NCBI RefSeq assembly: GCF_022440805.1
Contig: NZ_JAKNTK010000001.1
Location: forward strand, 1,798,001-1,862,000
DNA length: 64,000 nucleotides
DNA from: Holdemania massiliensis
Lineage (GTDB): Bacteria > Bacillota_I > Bacilli_A > Erysipelotrichales > Erysipelotrichaceae
Reading direction: 5' to 3'
Shown here: positions 51,152 to 59,973 of the stretch, piece after piece
Layout: each line of letters starts with the position of its first letter
How positions within the stretch are numbered: position 1 is the first letter of the stretch
Translations under genes and position numbers: made by a program
The notes under the pieces: model-generated
The model's input: only the letters and a program-made list of their open reading frames with translations
What the model was told of the DNA's origin: nothing
The model's database searches: none

Positions 51152-52630
51152 ATGCTTGAGTCAATAAGACAAATGCTTAAGGCATTTGATGAGAATAATA
51201 TCATATATTGCCATTGGAAGAGCAATGAGCATTTGGAAGAGGCGTTAAACGGTGAAACAGATCTTGATGTCCTCTTTTTGCCAGAGCAGAGGTGTTTGCT
51301 TGACCATGTACTGAGTGGTCTTGGATTGAAGCGTTTTCGAGATGTTCCTCTTATGCAGTATAACGCAATAGAGGATTATATTGGCTTTGACGTGGAGACT
51401 GCAAAGATTTGGCATTTACATACACATTATCGCATGACCTTTGGTGAAAAGCACTTAAAAGGCTACACAACTAATTGGCAGAATGCGATTTTGGAACGCA
51501 GAATGCGTGATAAAACGGGAATTTTCTGTTCTTCTATTGAAGACGAATACTTTCTTCTATTGATTCGGATCGCCATGAAGCGCAGAAAAAGAGATTTTGG
51601 AAAGAAATTGGGCTCTGACGATACAATAGAGCTTGTATGGCTCAGAGAAAGGGCAAATAGAGAAAAGGTCTTTGATGTAGCCAAGCAGTTTTTAGGGGCT
51701 GCATGTGCTGCAGAAATTGATAAACTGCTCCAGGTAGATTTACACAAAAAATCGCAGTTTTCTACCCTGCACAAAAAAGGAAAGAAGGCACTAAAGCCTT
51801 ATAAGGGATATTCATCTTGGGGTTCTACCTATATGAGAACTAGGAGAGAAATATTCTGGCTTGTTGGTGGCCTAAAGAGAAGATTAGGGGTGTCTATAAA
51901 TTCGCCATCTAGACGTGTTTCACCGAGCGGTGGTGCTGTTGTTGCATTTCTTGGATGCGACGGTGCCGGTAAATCAACAACTCTTGCATATGTAAAAAAA
52001 GAATTCAAGAAGAAACTTGATGTTAAGGCAGAATATTTGGGTAGTGGGGATGGTAGCAGTTCACTACTTCGTAAACCTATGAAATTGATAGCAAAAAAGG
52101 TCGGAGGCAAGGGTGTTGGTCATTCGGTAGATAAGGAGCTTGATTCTAATAAAGAGAGCAAAAAGAAAATTTCATTGAAAGTGAGACTATATTCCTTTGC
52201 AAAGGTGGTTTGGGCTGTAACACTGGCCAAAGAAAAGAAAACAAAATTGCATAAAATCAGTAAGGCTAGGAACAGTGGTATGCTGGTACTCATAGATCGA
52301 TATCCTCAAACAGAAATTGCAGGATATTCTGATGGACCGTTGCTTAGTAGGTATATTGAAAACAAAGGCTTGTATGGGATAGCTGCAAGGTATGAGCAAC
52401 GGATATATGAATCGGCATATACCAATGCTCCTGATTTATTTCTGAAGTTGATGGTTCCTACCGAGGTTGCTATTGCCCGTAAGCCCGAAATGACGGTAGA
52501 TGAAATTGATAATAAGAAAGTGGCAGTGAGAGCTATGTATTCAAACTGTCATTGTGTAGAAATAGATACATCAAGAGATAAGTCTATTACTTTTGGAGAG
52601 GCTATGGATGCTATATGGCAGGTGATTTAA
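51152..52630 (+). CDS. Nucleotidyltransferase-fold/P-loop kinase fusion of unknown substrate
   Basis: A 492-residue two-domain protein. The N-terminal half (1-230) looks like a nucleotidyltransferase fold with the acidic pair D37/D39 in GETDLDVLF, as in uncharacterised capsule-cluster proteins. The C-terminal half (262-492) is thymidylate-kinase-like, with P-loop GCDGAGKSTT (K274) and IDRYPQTEIAGYSDG resembling the dTMP-kinase DRY motif. No known pathway step needs dTMP kinase here, so a sugar, lipid or glycan kinase is more likely. It overlaps the second P-loop gene by 16 bases. Confidence 0.72.
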   Translation: MLESIRQMLKAFDENNIIYCHWKSNEHLEEALNGETDLDVLFLPEQRCLLDHVLSGLGLKRFRDVPLMQYNAIEDYIGFDVETAKIWHLHTHYRMTFGEKHLKGYTTNWQNAILERRMRDKTGIFCSSIEDEYFLLLIRIAMKRRKRDFGKKLGSDDTIELVWLRERANREKVFDVAKQFLGAACAAEIDKLLQVDLHKKSQFSTLHKKGKKALKPYKGYSSWGSTYMRTRREIFWLVGGLKRRLGVSINSPSRRVSPSGGAVVAFLGCDGAGKSTTLAYVKKEFKKKLDVKAEYLGSGDGSSSLLRKPMKLIAKKVGGKGVGHSVDKELDSNKESKKKISLKVRLYSFAKVVWAVTLAKEKKTKLHKISKARNSGMLVLIDRYPQTEIAGYSDGPLLSRYIENKGLYGIAARYEQRIYESAYTNAPDLFLKLMVPTEVAIARKPEMTVDEIDNKKVAVRAMYSNCHCVEIDTSRDKSITFGEAMDAIWQVI

Positions 52631-53313
52631 AACATCCGGTTGTGTTGGACTTTTTTGGATTGCCCGGTTGTGGAAAAAGTACAGTATCTCATATGTTGGC
52701 AGATAAGCTGAGAGAAAGCGGATATAAGGTATATGAGCCGAGTTATGATCTTGATCACAATTTTAGTTCGTTCATGAGGAAGATATTTAAACTTGAACAG
52801 TATATTAGGTATTCTGTTTTTCACCCAGCAAAATCTAAAAGGATATCTGATTTGGTGAAGGATAATGGCTATGTAGCCTTTGCTGAAAAACTATCTCAAT
52901 GTATTAACATTACAACAAAACTCACGGCAATAAAAAACGCAAAGTGTGATTATATTATATTTGACGAAGGCTTGCTACAGGCAGCAATTTCTCTATCCTT
53001 TGGAACTGGAGACCAGCATGAAGTGACTTCAAATTATAATAAAATTTTATCTGTAGATGGATCGCAACTAGAAGTTAAATCTGTATATATGCAAATAGGA
53101 ACGGAAACCGTATTGAGAAGGTTAGAACAACGCGGCGAAAGGAATTCCCGGGTAGATAAGGAAACAGATTCAGAGAAAAGAAAACAAATTATTGAGTCTT
53201 TTCAATCATTGTGTGAATCTGTGACCAAGTGCTGTGCAATCAAAGTAAATGCAGAGATATCGCGGACTGAAGCAGTTACGGAATTGATGGAAAGTCTGTA
53301 TAATGGAGTGTAA
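52615..53313 (+). CDS. P-loop nucleoside/sugar kinase-like protein
   Basis: A 232-residue P-loop protein. FFGLPGCGKST (Walker A, K21) opens a kinase fold. DYIIFDEGLLQAA looks like Walker B, and LRRLEQRGERNSRVDKETDSEKR could be the lid. It resembles uncharacterised AAA or shikimate-kinase-like proteins of capsule clusters. It overlaps the NTase-kinase gene and precedes a glycosyltransferase by one base, so it is part of the assembly operon. A role in phosphorylating a sugar or glycan is an inference. Confidence 0.68.
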   Translation: MAGDLKHPVVLDFFGLPGCGKSTVSHMLADKLRESGYKVYEPSYDLDHNFSSFMRKIFKLEQYIRYSVFHPAKSKRISDLVKDNGYVAFAEKLSQCINITTKLTAIKNAKCDYIIFDEGLLQAAISLSFGTGDQHEVTSNYNKILSVDGSQLEVKSVYMQIGTETVLRRLEQRGERNSRVDKETDSEKRKQIIESFQSLCESVTKCCAIKVNAEISRTEAVTELMESLYNGV

Positions 53314-53314
53314 A

Positions 53315-54391
53315 ATGAAATTACTATTTTATATCAGTACTATCCGTGGCGGTGGGGCAGGAAGGGTTTTAATAAATCTTGCAAATTATATGGTGTCAAC
53401 GGGGCACAATGTCTGCTTCGTTACTAATTTTCCTTCCGAAGAAGACTATTGCCTAGACGATAGAGTAGATAGAAGAAATGTCGAAAAATTTGAAGGTGAG
53501 TACAAAAAGATCAACCAAAATCCTGTTCGTATTTTTGCATTGAGAAAAATTATGAAGGAAGTCAATCCGGATGTTTGCTTAAGTTTCATGGGAGAAAATA
53601 ATGTCCGTTTACTTCTTGCCAATATTTTACTCAAAAAGAAATGCATTGTTTCCGTACGAAATGATCCAAATAAAGAATACTGTTCTCTGCCGCTAAGAAT
53701 ACTTGCAAAAATACTATATTGCAAAGCGGATGGAATTGTTTTTCAAACAGAGGATGCGAAAAGTTGGTTTTCTCATAAAATACAAGGAAAATCTCAAATT
53801 ATTATGAACGCAGTCGATGAACGTTTTTTCAAGATAAATCTGGATGAAAACAGAATGAATATTGTGGCGGTTGGTAGACTTTCCGGTCAGAAGAATTTTA
53901 TGATGCTGATAAGAGCCTACAGCCGTATTGCGGGGTTGATCCAGGATGACTTGCTTATCTACGGAGAAGGAAGCCTGCATGATGAGATTCAGGAAAAAAT
54001 AGATGAATACGGCTTGCATGACCGTATTCATCTGATGGGCACCACCGCTGATGTGCCGGGTGTACTAAAAAAGGCTAAGGCTTTTGTAATGTCCTCTGAT
54101 TATGAGGGAATGCCAAATGCTTTAATGGAGGCACTGGCTGTTGGTGTACCATCTATTTCGACAGATTGTCCTTGTGGAGGTCCCAGAATGCTGATAAAGA
54201 ATGGATATAATGGCATATTGGTTCCGGTTGGTGATTCTGATAAGCTTGCAGAAGCTATGAAACGAATACTTGAAAATGCGGCACTTGCGAACGAATTCAG
54301 CAAAAATGCAAAAAATGGAGCCAATGAGTTTAGATCTGATAAAATATTTAAATGCTGGCAGAAATACATTGAAGGGATTATGAACACATGA
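53315..54391 (+). CDS. GT4 family glycosyltransferase 3
   Basis: A 358-residue GT-B enzyme. The N-terminal TIRGGGAGRVLINLANYM and the C-terminal MNIVAVGRLSGQKNFMMLIRAYS plus SSDYEGMPNALMEALAVGVPSISTDCPCGGPRML define a GT4 similar to N-acetylgalactosaminyl-type transferases. ATG 53315 is chosen because GGAG at 53305-53308 lies 6 bases away; the earlier ATG at 53303 has no ribosome site. The stop overlaps the next gene (ATGA). Confidence 0.88.
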   Translation: MKLLFYISTIRGGGAGRVLINLANYMVSTGHNVCFVTNFPSEEDYCLDDRVDRRNVEKFEGEYKKINQNPVRIFALRKIMKEVNPDVCLSFMGENNVRLLLANILLKKKCIVSVRNDPNKEYCSLPLRILAKILYCKADGIVFQTEDAKSWFSHKIQGKSQIIMNAVDERFFKINLDENRMNIVAVGRLSGQKNFMMLIRAYSRIAGLIQDDLLIYGEGSLHDEIQEKIDEYGLHDRIHLMGTTADVPGVLKKAKAFVMSSDYEGMPNALMEALAVGVPSISTDCPCGGPRMLIKNGYNGILVPVGDSDKLAEAMKRILENAALANEFSKNAKNGANEFRSDKIFKCWQKYIEGIMNT

Positions 54392-54831
54392 AAATATCAG
54401 TAATAATAAAAGAAATTCGCAGAAGAATCAAAGGATCATTTTGTATAGTTAAGGAACAAGGGATGATTGTTGAAAGTGGTGTAACTGTTATGGGGGATGT
54501 TCGTTTCGGTTCGGAACCCTATTTAATTACACTTCGTAAAAACTGCAGAATATCAGGCAACGTTACTTTGGTCAACCATGACGGTGATACATGGGCTTTT
54601 CGTCACAGCGACAGTAAGTATTCGGATGTGATTAAATACGGTAGAATAGAAGTCGGCGAATATTCATTTGTTGGCACCGGTAGTATCATCATGCCCGGTG
54701 TTAAGATTGGAAAAAACTGTGTTATTGGTGCAGGAAGCGTTATTACACATGATATTCCTGATGAAACAGTGGCTGTTGGAGTGCCTGCGAGGCCAATTTG
54801 TAGTGTTGGGGAATATGCAGGGAAAGCCTAA
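54388..54831 (+). CDS. Left-handed beta-helix O-acetyltransferase, C-terminally truncated by frameshift
   Basis: A 147-residue hexapeptide-repeat acetyltransferase that likely O-acetylates the polysaccharide. The repeats run VTVMGDVRFGSEPYLITLRKNCRISGNVTLVNHD, then IEVGEYSFVGTGSIIMPGVKIGKNCVIGAGSVITHDIPDETVAVGVPARP. The protein stops after EYAGKA. One extra base at 54829 would continue the frame as L-K-N-M-S-D into a natural charged tail ending at 54908. So the visible stop probably reflects a single-base deletion or sequencing error. The catalytic repeats are intact, so the enzyme could still work. Confidence 0.83.
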   Translation: MKISVIIKEIRRRIKGSFCIVKEQGMIVESGVTVMGDVRFGSEPYLITLRKNCRISGNVTLVNHDGDTWAFRHSDSKYSDVIKYGRIEVGEYSFVGTGSIIMPGVKIGKNCVIGAGSVITHDIPDETVAVGVPARPICSVGEYAGKA

Positions 54832-54908
54832 AAAATATGTCGGATAATTTTGATAAAGAAAAATATTTTGAAGATAAAAGGAAATATCTTCTAACGTATA
54901 TAAAGTAA
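54832..54908 (+). pseudogene. Detached C-terminal tail of the preceding acetyltransferase
   Basis: The frame from ATG 54837 to TAA 54908 encodes 23 charged residues (MSDNFDKEKYFEDKRKYL...). It resembles the tail that follows EYxxK in this acetyltransferase family, and it continues the upstream gene if one T is added at 54829. It has no ribosome site of its own. Confidence 0.6.
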
Positions 54909-54918
54909 GAGGATAGCT

Positions 54919-56001
54919 ATGAAAACAAAATTGCTGATTGTACTGGGAGGATTTGAGATTGGCGGTGCTCAAAATATGGTTTATGAGTTGCTTAGATGTA
55001 TTGACAGGACGGTTTATGAAGTTGATGTCTTGTGTTACGGAAAGCAGCTCGACAATGATTTAAGCAACAAAATTGAACAGATTCAAAGCGTTAGATATCT
55101 TGGTGTAAAAGAGAAAATAACGCCTAAGATAATTGTTAGAGTCTTGAATGAAATCAGCCGTTATAAACCCGATGTTGTTCATGCACATTTGGGAGGGACG
55201 ATTTTTGCTGTTCTTTGGGGAATATTGCACCATAAACCGGTTGTTGTGACTGCACATACTAAACCTGAAAAAGCATTTTCCAAAGCAATCCTTCCTTTTT
55301 TGAGGATAGGATTGAAAGCACATATAGTTAAGCTAGTCGCAGTTTCAAGAGAAAACCAAAACCTATTGACGAAGTACTTCAATTTAGAATCAAATAAATG
55401 CGAGTTTGTCAATAACGGAATAAATCTAGGAAGATATTATAAAAAGGAACATGAACATTTCACGTTCATAAATGTAGGACGGCAGGACGATAACAAAAAT
55501 CAAGCGGTGATTATTCGTTGTTTTGCTAAAATACATAATGAATATCCACATGTTATGCTGTATCTTGTTGGAGACGGCAATAGGCATAATGATCTTATAT
55601 ATGAGGTAAAGGATTTAGAGCTCACTGACAATATTATTTTTTCCGGGAATGTTGGCAATACCGAGGATTACTATGCCATTGCAGATTGCTATGTACAATC
55701 TTCTCACAGAGAAGCTCTGCCGCTGACTGCATTGGAAGCGATGGCAACTGGACTGCCTCTAGTTTCAACAAATGTGGGAGGGATGAAAGACATAATTTCA
55801 AATCAAAATGGTTTTCTGATTGACGACAATAATGAAGAATTCTTGTATACAGCAATGAAAGCAATGGTTGAAATGCCACAGGAGAAATTAACTTCAATGG
55901 GAAATGAGTCCCTAAAAAAGATTGATGAATACTCTTCGGAAAAGATGGCGAAAAGATACGAAGAAATATATTCCCAAAGGAGGCAGCGTAATGGCCGATG
56001 A
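54919..56001 (+). CDS. GT4 family glycosyltransferase 4
   Basis: A 360-residue GT-B enzyme. LGGFEIGGAQNMVYELL (donor loop near the start), FINVGRQDDNKNQAVIIRCFAKI and VQSSHREALPLTALEAMATGLPLVSTNVGGMKDII identify the GT4 family. AGAGGA precedes the ATG. It overlaps the Wzy gene by 11 bases. The sugar is unknown. Confidence 0.88.
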   Translation: MKTKLLIVLGGFEIGGAQNMVYELLRCIDRTVYEVDVLCYGKQLDNDLSNKIEQIQSVRYLGVKEKITPKIIVRVLNEISRYKPDVVHAHLGGTIFAVLWGILHHKPVVVTAHTKPEKAFSKAILPFLRIGLKAHIVKLVAVSRENQNLLTKYFNLESNKCEFVNNGINLGRYYKKEHEHFTFINVGRQDDNKNQAVIIRCFAKIHNEYPHVMLYLVGDGNRHNDLIYEVKDLELTDNIIFSGNVGNTEDYYAIADCYVQSSHREALPLTALEAMATGLPLVSTNVGGMKDIISNQNGFLIDDNNEEFLYTAMKAMVEMPQEKLTSMGNESLKKIDEYSSEKMAKRYEEIYSQRRQRNGR

Positions 56002-57310
56002 AGTTGCTGTGAAAAACAGAAATATCGTTTCTGTGTCTCTTGGTAAAATCACGATTGTGTACGCAATTACACTGTCGATTATGATTGCAGTAAGAGATTT
56101 GGGCGGAATAAATATGAGTAAATATTTATTTGTCGTAGTTTGTACGGGATTTTTTATGTATGCCCGAAAATCAGAAATGATCTCGATGATAGCTTTTACT
56201 GCACCTCTATTGTACGGACTTCCGGGAAATTATATTATTCCGATAATATTGGCAATATATTTTATAAAATCACGAAATATAAACTCTAAGCAATTTGTAT
56301 TATGTGTGTTCATTGCTTTTATGGAGATTATAGCCAGTATGTTTTACGATTCTTTTAGCATACCGGGTATAATCGGATACATGACAAATCTTATGCTATT
56401 TTTTTGCTTAATATACGATTGGACTGAGTATGATTATATTAAGACTCTGAACTACTTTGTTTGTGGTGTTGTTTTAACGAGTCTAATAATAGTTTTGTCG
56501 ACAATCTTAAAATCACCTACTTGGCTACAGGATATTGCAAACGGCTATTTTAGGTTTGGGGTGGTTGAGCATGTAAATGAAGACGCTTTGAATTTAACAT
56601 TAAATGCCAACGCCTTAGCGTACTATAGTATTTCAGGTATTAGTTGTATTGCTGTTTTGTTGAAATGCTCCGTATACAATAAATTGTTATTGATTGCAGA
56701 GATGATTTTTCTTGCGCTGACTGGCGTTATGACTCTGTCTCGAACATGGATGATTGTTGGAAGCTTGTTATTAGTATTATATATATTCTCGTCAAACAGG
56801 TCCATGAAAGATGTTGCTAAAGCTTTGCTGATCATTGGTAGTATAGCTATTGTAGCATTTGTGGTTATGGGGCAATTGCCAGAGGTATATGAAGGGTTAA
56901 TAGCAAGATTCAACAGAGCAGATACAGCTACTGCTAATGGTCGCTTTGACATAACTGAAGAATATATTGAAAAATTCAATTCTGATTTGAGAATAATGTT
57001 GTTTGGAACGGGTGTTACGGAATATCGTAGCGTCATGGGAATTACTAAGTCGTTACATAATTCATTGGTACAGATATTGGTGTGCTATGGAATAATTGGC
57101 GGCATGGTATTTATGTTTGGCTGGCTTTCCAATGTAATTAAAATGATTGGTCGTGTAAAACTGCTGTATTGGATACCTTTTATTTGTATATTTGCTTATT
57201 CCATAACAGCTCAGATAGTAAATCCACATAATTTAATTTATCCTCATATGATGGCTATATTTGCTATCAGACTTGGGCTCGATGCCAAAAGCGAAAGAGG
57301 TGCCTTGTGA
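55991..57310 (+). CDS. Wzy-type O-antigen/capsule polymerase
   Basis: A 439-residue membrane protein with about ten to twelve helices and a large loop before the last helices (YEGLIARFNRADTATANGRFDITEEYI), as in O-antigen polymerases and ligases. It joins undecaprenyl-linked repeat units outside the membrane. The ATG at 55991 is chosen for AAAGGAGG just upstream; the longer frame to 55922 runs inside the glycosyltransferase gene. A piece similar to its C-terminus (HNLIYPHMMAIFAIRLG) is repeated at 58404-58463. The stop overlaps the acyltransferase start. Confidence 0.85.
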   Translation: MADEVAVKNRNIVSVSLGKITIVYAITLSIMIAVRDLGGINMSKYLFVVVCTGFFMYARKSEMISMIAFTAPLLYGLPGNYIIPIILAIYFIKSRNINSKQFVLCVFIAFMEIIASMFYDSFSIPGIIGYMTNLMLFFCLIYDWTEYDYIKTLNYFVCGVVLTSLIIVLSTILKSPTWLQDIANGYFRFGVVEHVNEDALNLTLNANALAYYSISGISCIAVLLKCSVYNKLLLIAEMIFLALTGVMTLSRTWMIVGSLLLVLYIFSSNRSMKDVAKALLIIGSIAIVAFVVMGQLPEVYEGLIARFNRADTATANGRFDITEEYIEKFNSDLRIMLFGTGVTEYRSVMGITKSLHNSLVQILVCYGIIGGMVFMFGWLSNVIKMIGRVKLLYWIPFICIFAYSITAQIVNPHNLIYPHMMAIFAIRLGLDAKSERGAL

Positions 57311-58404
57311 GAAAATTCTATCCGAGCTTACAGGGAGTTAGAGTAGTACTGTTTATGAGTATTTTTTTCTTTCATATTTTAGGATTTATTGAGAAGAAAG
57401 ACATACTCTTTGGTGTATTCGAATATGGAGGATGGTTAGGAGTTTCTGGTTTTTTTATTTTGTCAGGATTTTTGGCGGCTTCCCAATATGATGAAAAAGA
57501 GAAAGCGCCACAAAAGGATACCGTATTTTCAAAGATTAAGGACTTCCTTAGAAAATACTATGTATTCCATGTGATTTTCACTATTGCTATGATGCCGTTT
57601 GCGATATTAAGACTTTATCATGGAGAATTATCAGTAAGTGGTTTTTGCTTTTCATTGATTTCGCAATTGCTTCTGATTCAATCTCAGATTCCGGTAATAG
57701 GGGGGGGACTTAGTTTTAATGATGTTTCGTGGTATTTATCTACGATGCTGTTTATTACTTTAGTTTCAGCATTTGTTTTACGTGCTTTATCAACATTGAA
57801 AATTAAAAGATTGGTATTATTATTGTATGGCACAATTGGTATCGCTTTTCTAATTCCGACATTTTTAATTTTCGTACATCCAGACGAGACAACAACAGCA
57901 TGGATATTGTACTATAGTTTTCCTGTTAGATTACTTGATTATGTTGTCGGTGTAATATGGGGCTTACTGAAGAAAAGAAAAGTTGAATTGACAAAAAGCA
58001 GTAAATACTATGCACTGCTTTCAATAGTGTTTTTAGTGCTCACACAATTGTCATTTATTAGCATTCCCCTGGAATTAAGATATGCTGCAGTTTACATTCC
58101 AGCGTTAGGGTATTTGATTTATTATTGCGCTGATAATACTGGCTTTTTCAGCAGAATTTTAGGTACAAAGAGATTGGTTAATGTTGGCAGTATGTGTATT
58201 TACTTTTATTTTTGTCATTATGCTATTGCAAAATACCTATATATTATATTTAAAAAAACATCGTGCGTTAACATTCCTTTTTGGGGCGACACAATATATA
58301 TCATTTTAACATTAATATTAACGTATATTGTCGGAATGATAATGCGTAAGGTAGAGTTGACTTTTAGGAGTCGTAAAAGTGAGGAAATTTCTTATATCAG
58401 TTGA
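57307..58404 (+). CDS. Acyltransferase 3 family protein with in-frame poly-G tract
   Basis: A 365-residue membrane O-acyltransferase with about ten helices. The N-terminal SLQGVRVVLFMSIFFFHILGF carries the arginine and histidine of the family active site, and WLGVSGFFILSGFLAAS follows. It likely O-acetylates the glycan outside the membrane. It starts at GTG 57307, overlapping the Wzy stop. Codons 132-134 are encoded by eight consecutive G (57700-57707), an unusual run in AT-rich DNA. As sequenced it is in frame, so the gene is on. Confidence 0.85.
   Translation: MRKFYPSLQGVRVVLFMSIFFFHILGFIEKKDILFGVFEYGGWLGVSGFFILSGFLAASQYDEKEKAPQKDTVFSKIKDFLRKYYVFHVIFTIAMMPFAILRLYHGELSVSGFCFSLISQLLLIQSQIPVIGGGLSFNDVSWYLSTMLFITLVSAFVLRALSTLKIKRLVLLLYGTIGIAFLIPTFLIFVHPDETTTAWILYYSFPVRLLDYVVGVIWGLLKKRKVELTKSSKYYALLSIVFLVLTQLSFISIPLELRYAAVYIPALGYLIYYCADNTGFFSRILGTKRLVNVGSMCIYFYFCHYAIAKYLYIIFKKTSCVNIPFWGDTIYIILTLILTYIVGMIMRKVELTFRSRKSEEISYIS
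57700..57707. repeat. Poly-G tract (8 G) in the acyltransferase-3 gene
   Basis: Eight consecutive G inside an otherwise AT-rich gene, encoding Gly132-134. The length is at the lower edge of slippage-prone runs. Confidence 0.8.
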
Positions 58405-58463
58405 TACAGAATAATCTAATATATTCTCATCTTATGGCAATATTTATTCTTAGATTAGCAAAT
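58404..58463 (+). pseudogene. C-terminal relic of a second wzy gene
   Basis: In frame from 58410, NNLIYSHLMAIFILRLANE matches the end of the intact Wzy (HNLIYPHMMAIFAIRLGLD) residue by residue, and the DNA also aligns well. The rest of that gene is missing. It lies between the acyltransferase stop and the flippase start, so it marks a recombination junction. Confidence 0.75.
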
Positions 58464-58479
58464 GAAAGGAAGAAGAGTT

Positions 58480-59919
58480 ATGAGTTCAAAAAAAGGTATC
58501 TTGTCTGGGCTTGTATGGTCATTCGGTGAGAGAATATCGGCTCAATTGGTTTCAACGGTGGTTTCCATAGTACTTGCAAGGTTATTGACACCGGAACATT
58601 ATGGAGTTGTTTCAATTGTAATGGTTTTCATTACTTTTTGCAATGTCTTTGTGACAAGTGGATTTGGCAACGCGGTTGTTCAAAAGAAGGAAGTTGATAC
58701 TGTTGATTTTAGTACTGCTTTTTGGCTCAGCTTTTCAACTGCTGCGGTTTTGTATGTCCTTCTTTTTGCTGCATCCCCGTTTATTGCGAAGTTCTATGGG
58801 CTGTTAGAGCTTAAATGGATTATACGGGTGATGGGTTTTCGGCTTCTCCTTGCATCAATGAACGACATTCAACGTGCATATATGCGTAGGAATATGCAAT
58901 TCAAAAAATTTTTTATTGCTACTCTTGGAGGAACCATTTTGTCCGGATTTGTTGGAATTATGATGGCTTATAATGGTTTTGGAGCATGGTCTATTGTGGC
59001 ACAGTATCTTACCAATACATTTGTAGATACGGCGATTTTATGTATTGTAAGCGGATGGAATCCCAAATTCCAATTTTCAATTAAAAAAGCTAAAGAAATA
59101 TTCTCGTTTGGTGGGAAAGTGTTGGCTGCACAACTGGTTTCTACGACCGAAGGTGAGATTAGAGCCCTGATCATCGGAAAAGCCTTCGGAATGGCTGATC
59201 TTGCATTCTACGATCAGGGAAAGAAATATCCTGCTTTGTTGGTTAATAATGTCAATTCTTCTCTGATAAGTGTTATGTTACCAGTATTCTCAAGGTCACA
59301 AGATAATCTACAGTCATTGAAGGCTATGCTTAGGAAGACGATTTCAACGGGTATGTTTTTACTCGTACCGCTTATGTTTGGACTTTCTGCAGTTTCGAAT
59401 ACATTTGTTTCTGTTTTGATGACAGATAAATGGATTCCGGCAGTTCCATACATTAAAATTTTTTGCTTTGTTTTCTTGTTACGTCCGTTTGAAATTGCAT
59501 GTAATCAAGCAGTATTAGCTATTGGAAAAAGTGATATATCATTTAAAGTAATGCTTGCAGTGAATTTGACGGCTTTAGCAACATTGATGATTGCGGTGTT
59601 CGGTTTTAATAGTGTTTTATTGGTGGCGATTGGAAGCTTACTTTCTTCTCTTGTGAGTGTTATTTGCTTTTTGATTGTTGTAAACAGACATATTACTTAT
59701 ACTGCGAAGGATATTTTTCATGATATTTGGAAACCTATTGTTGCCGGAGCTTTGATGAGCGTTGCTGTGAATTTGTTGGGAGTGCTTGCAATTAATAAAG
59801 TGGTTTTGCTGATTTCTCAGATTGCAATAGGTGGTATAGTTTATATTATTTCTAGCTATTTGCTCAAGATAGAGGCAATGCGATATGCAATTATTAAGAT
59901 GGAGGCTGTTATCAAATAA
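58480..59919 (+). CDS. Wzx-type repeat-unit flippase
   Basis: A 479-residue polysaccharide transporter with about fourteen helices. The start MSSKKGILSGLVWSFGERISAQLVSTVVSIVLARLLTPEHYGVVSI is characteristic of the MOP-superfamily flippases. It moves undecaprenyl-linked repeat units across the membrane. The ATG at 58480 is chosen because AAAGGA (58465-58470) lies 9 bases upstream; the earlier ATG at 58462 has no site. It works with Wzy encoded upstream. Confidence 0.9.
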   Translation: MSSKKGILSGLVWSFGERISAQLVSTVVSIVLARLLTPEHYGVVSIVMVFITFCNVFVTSGFGNAVVQKKEVDTVDFSTAFWLSFSTAAVLYVLLFAASPFIAKFYGLLELKWIIRVMGFRLLLASMNDIQRAYMRRNMQFKKFFIATLGGTILSGFVGIMMAYNGFGAWSIVAQYLTNTFVDTAILCIVSGWNPKFQFSIKKAKEIFSFGGKVLAAQLVSTTEGEIRALIIGKAFGMADLAFYDQGKKYPALLVNNVNSSLISVMLPVFSRSQDNLQSLKAMLRKTISTGMFLLVPLMFGLSAVSNTFVSVLMTDKWIPAVPYIKIFCFVFLLRPFEIACNQAVLAIGKSDISFKVMLAVNLTALATLMIAVFGFNSVLLVAIGSLLSSLVSVICFLIVVNRHITYTAKDIFHDIWKPIVAGALMSVAVNLLGVLAINKVVLLISQIAIGGIVYIISSYLLKIEAMRYAIIKMEAVIK

Positions 59920-59973
59920 TGATAGCGAGAAAACAAACATATTTCATTAATTTACAAAAGGAGTGAATCGGAC

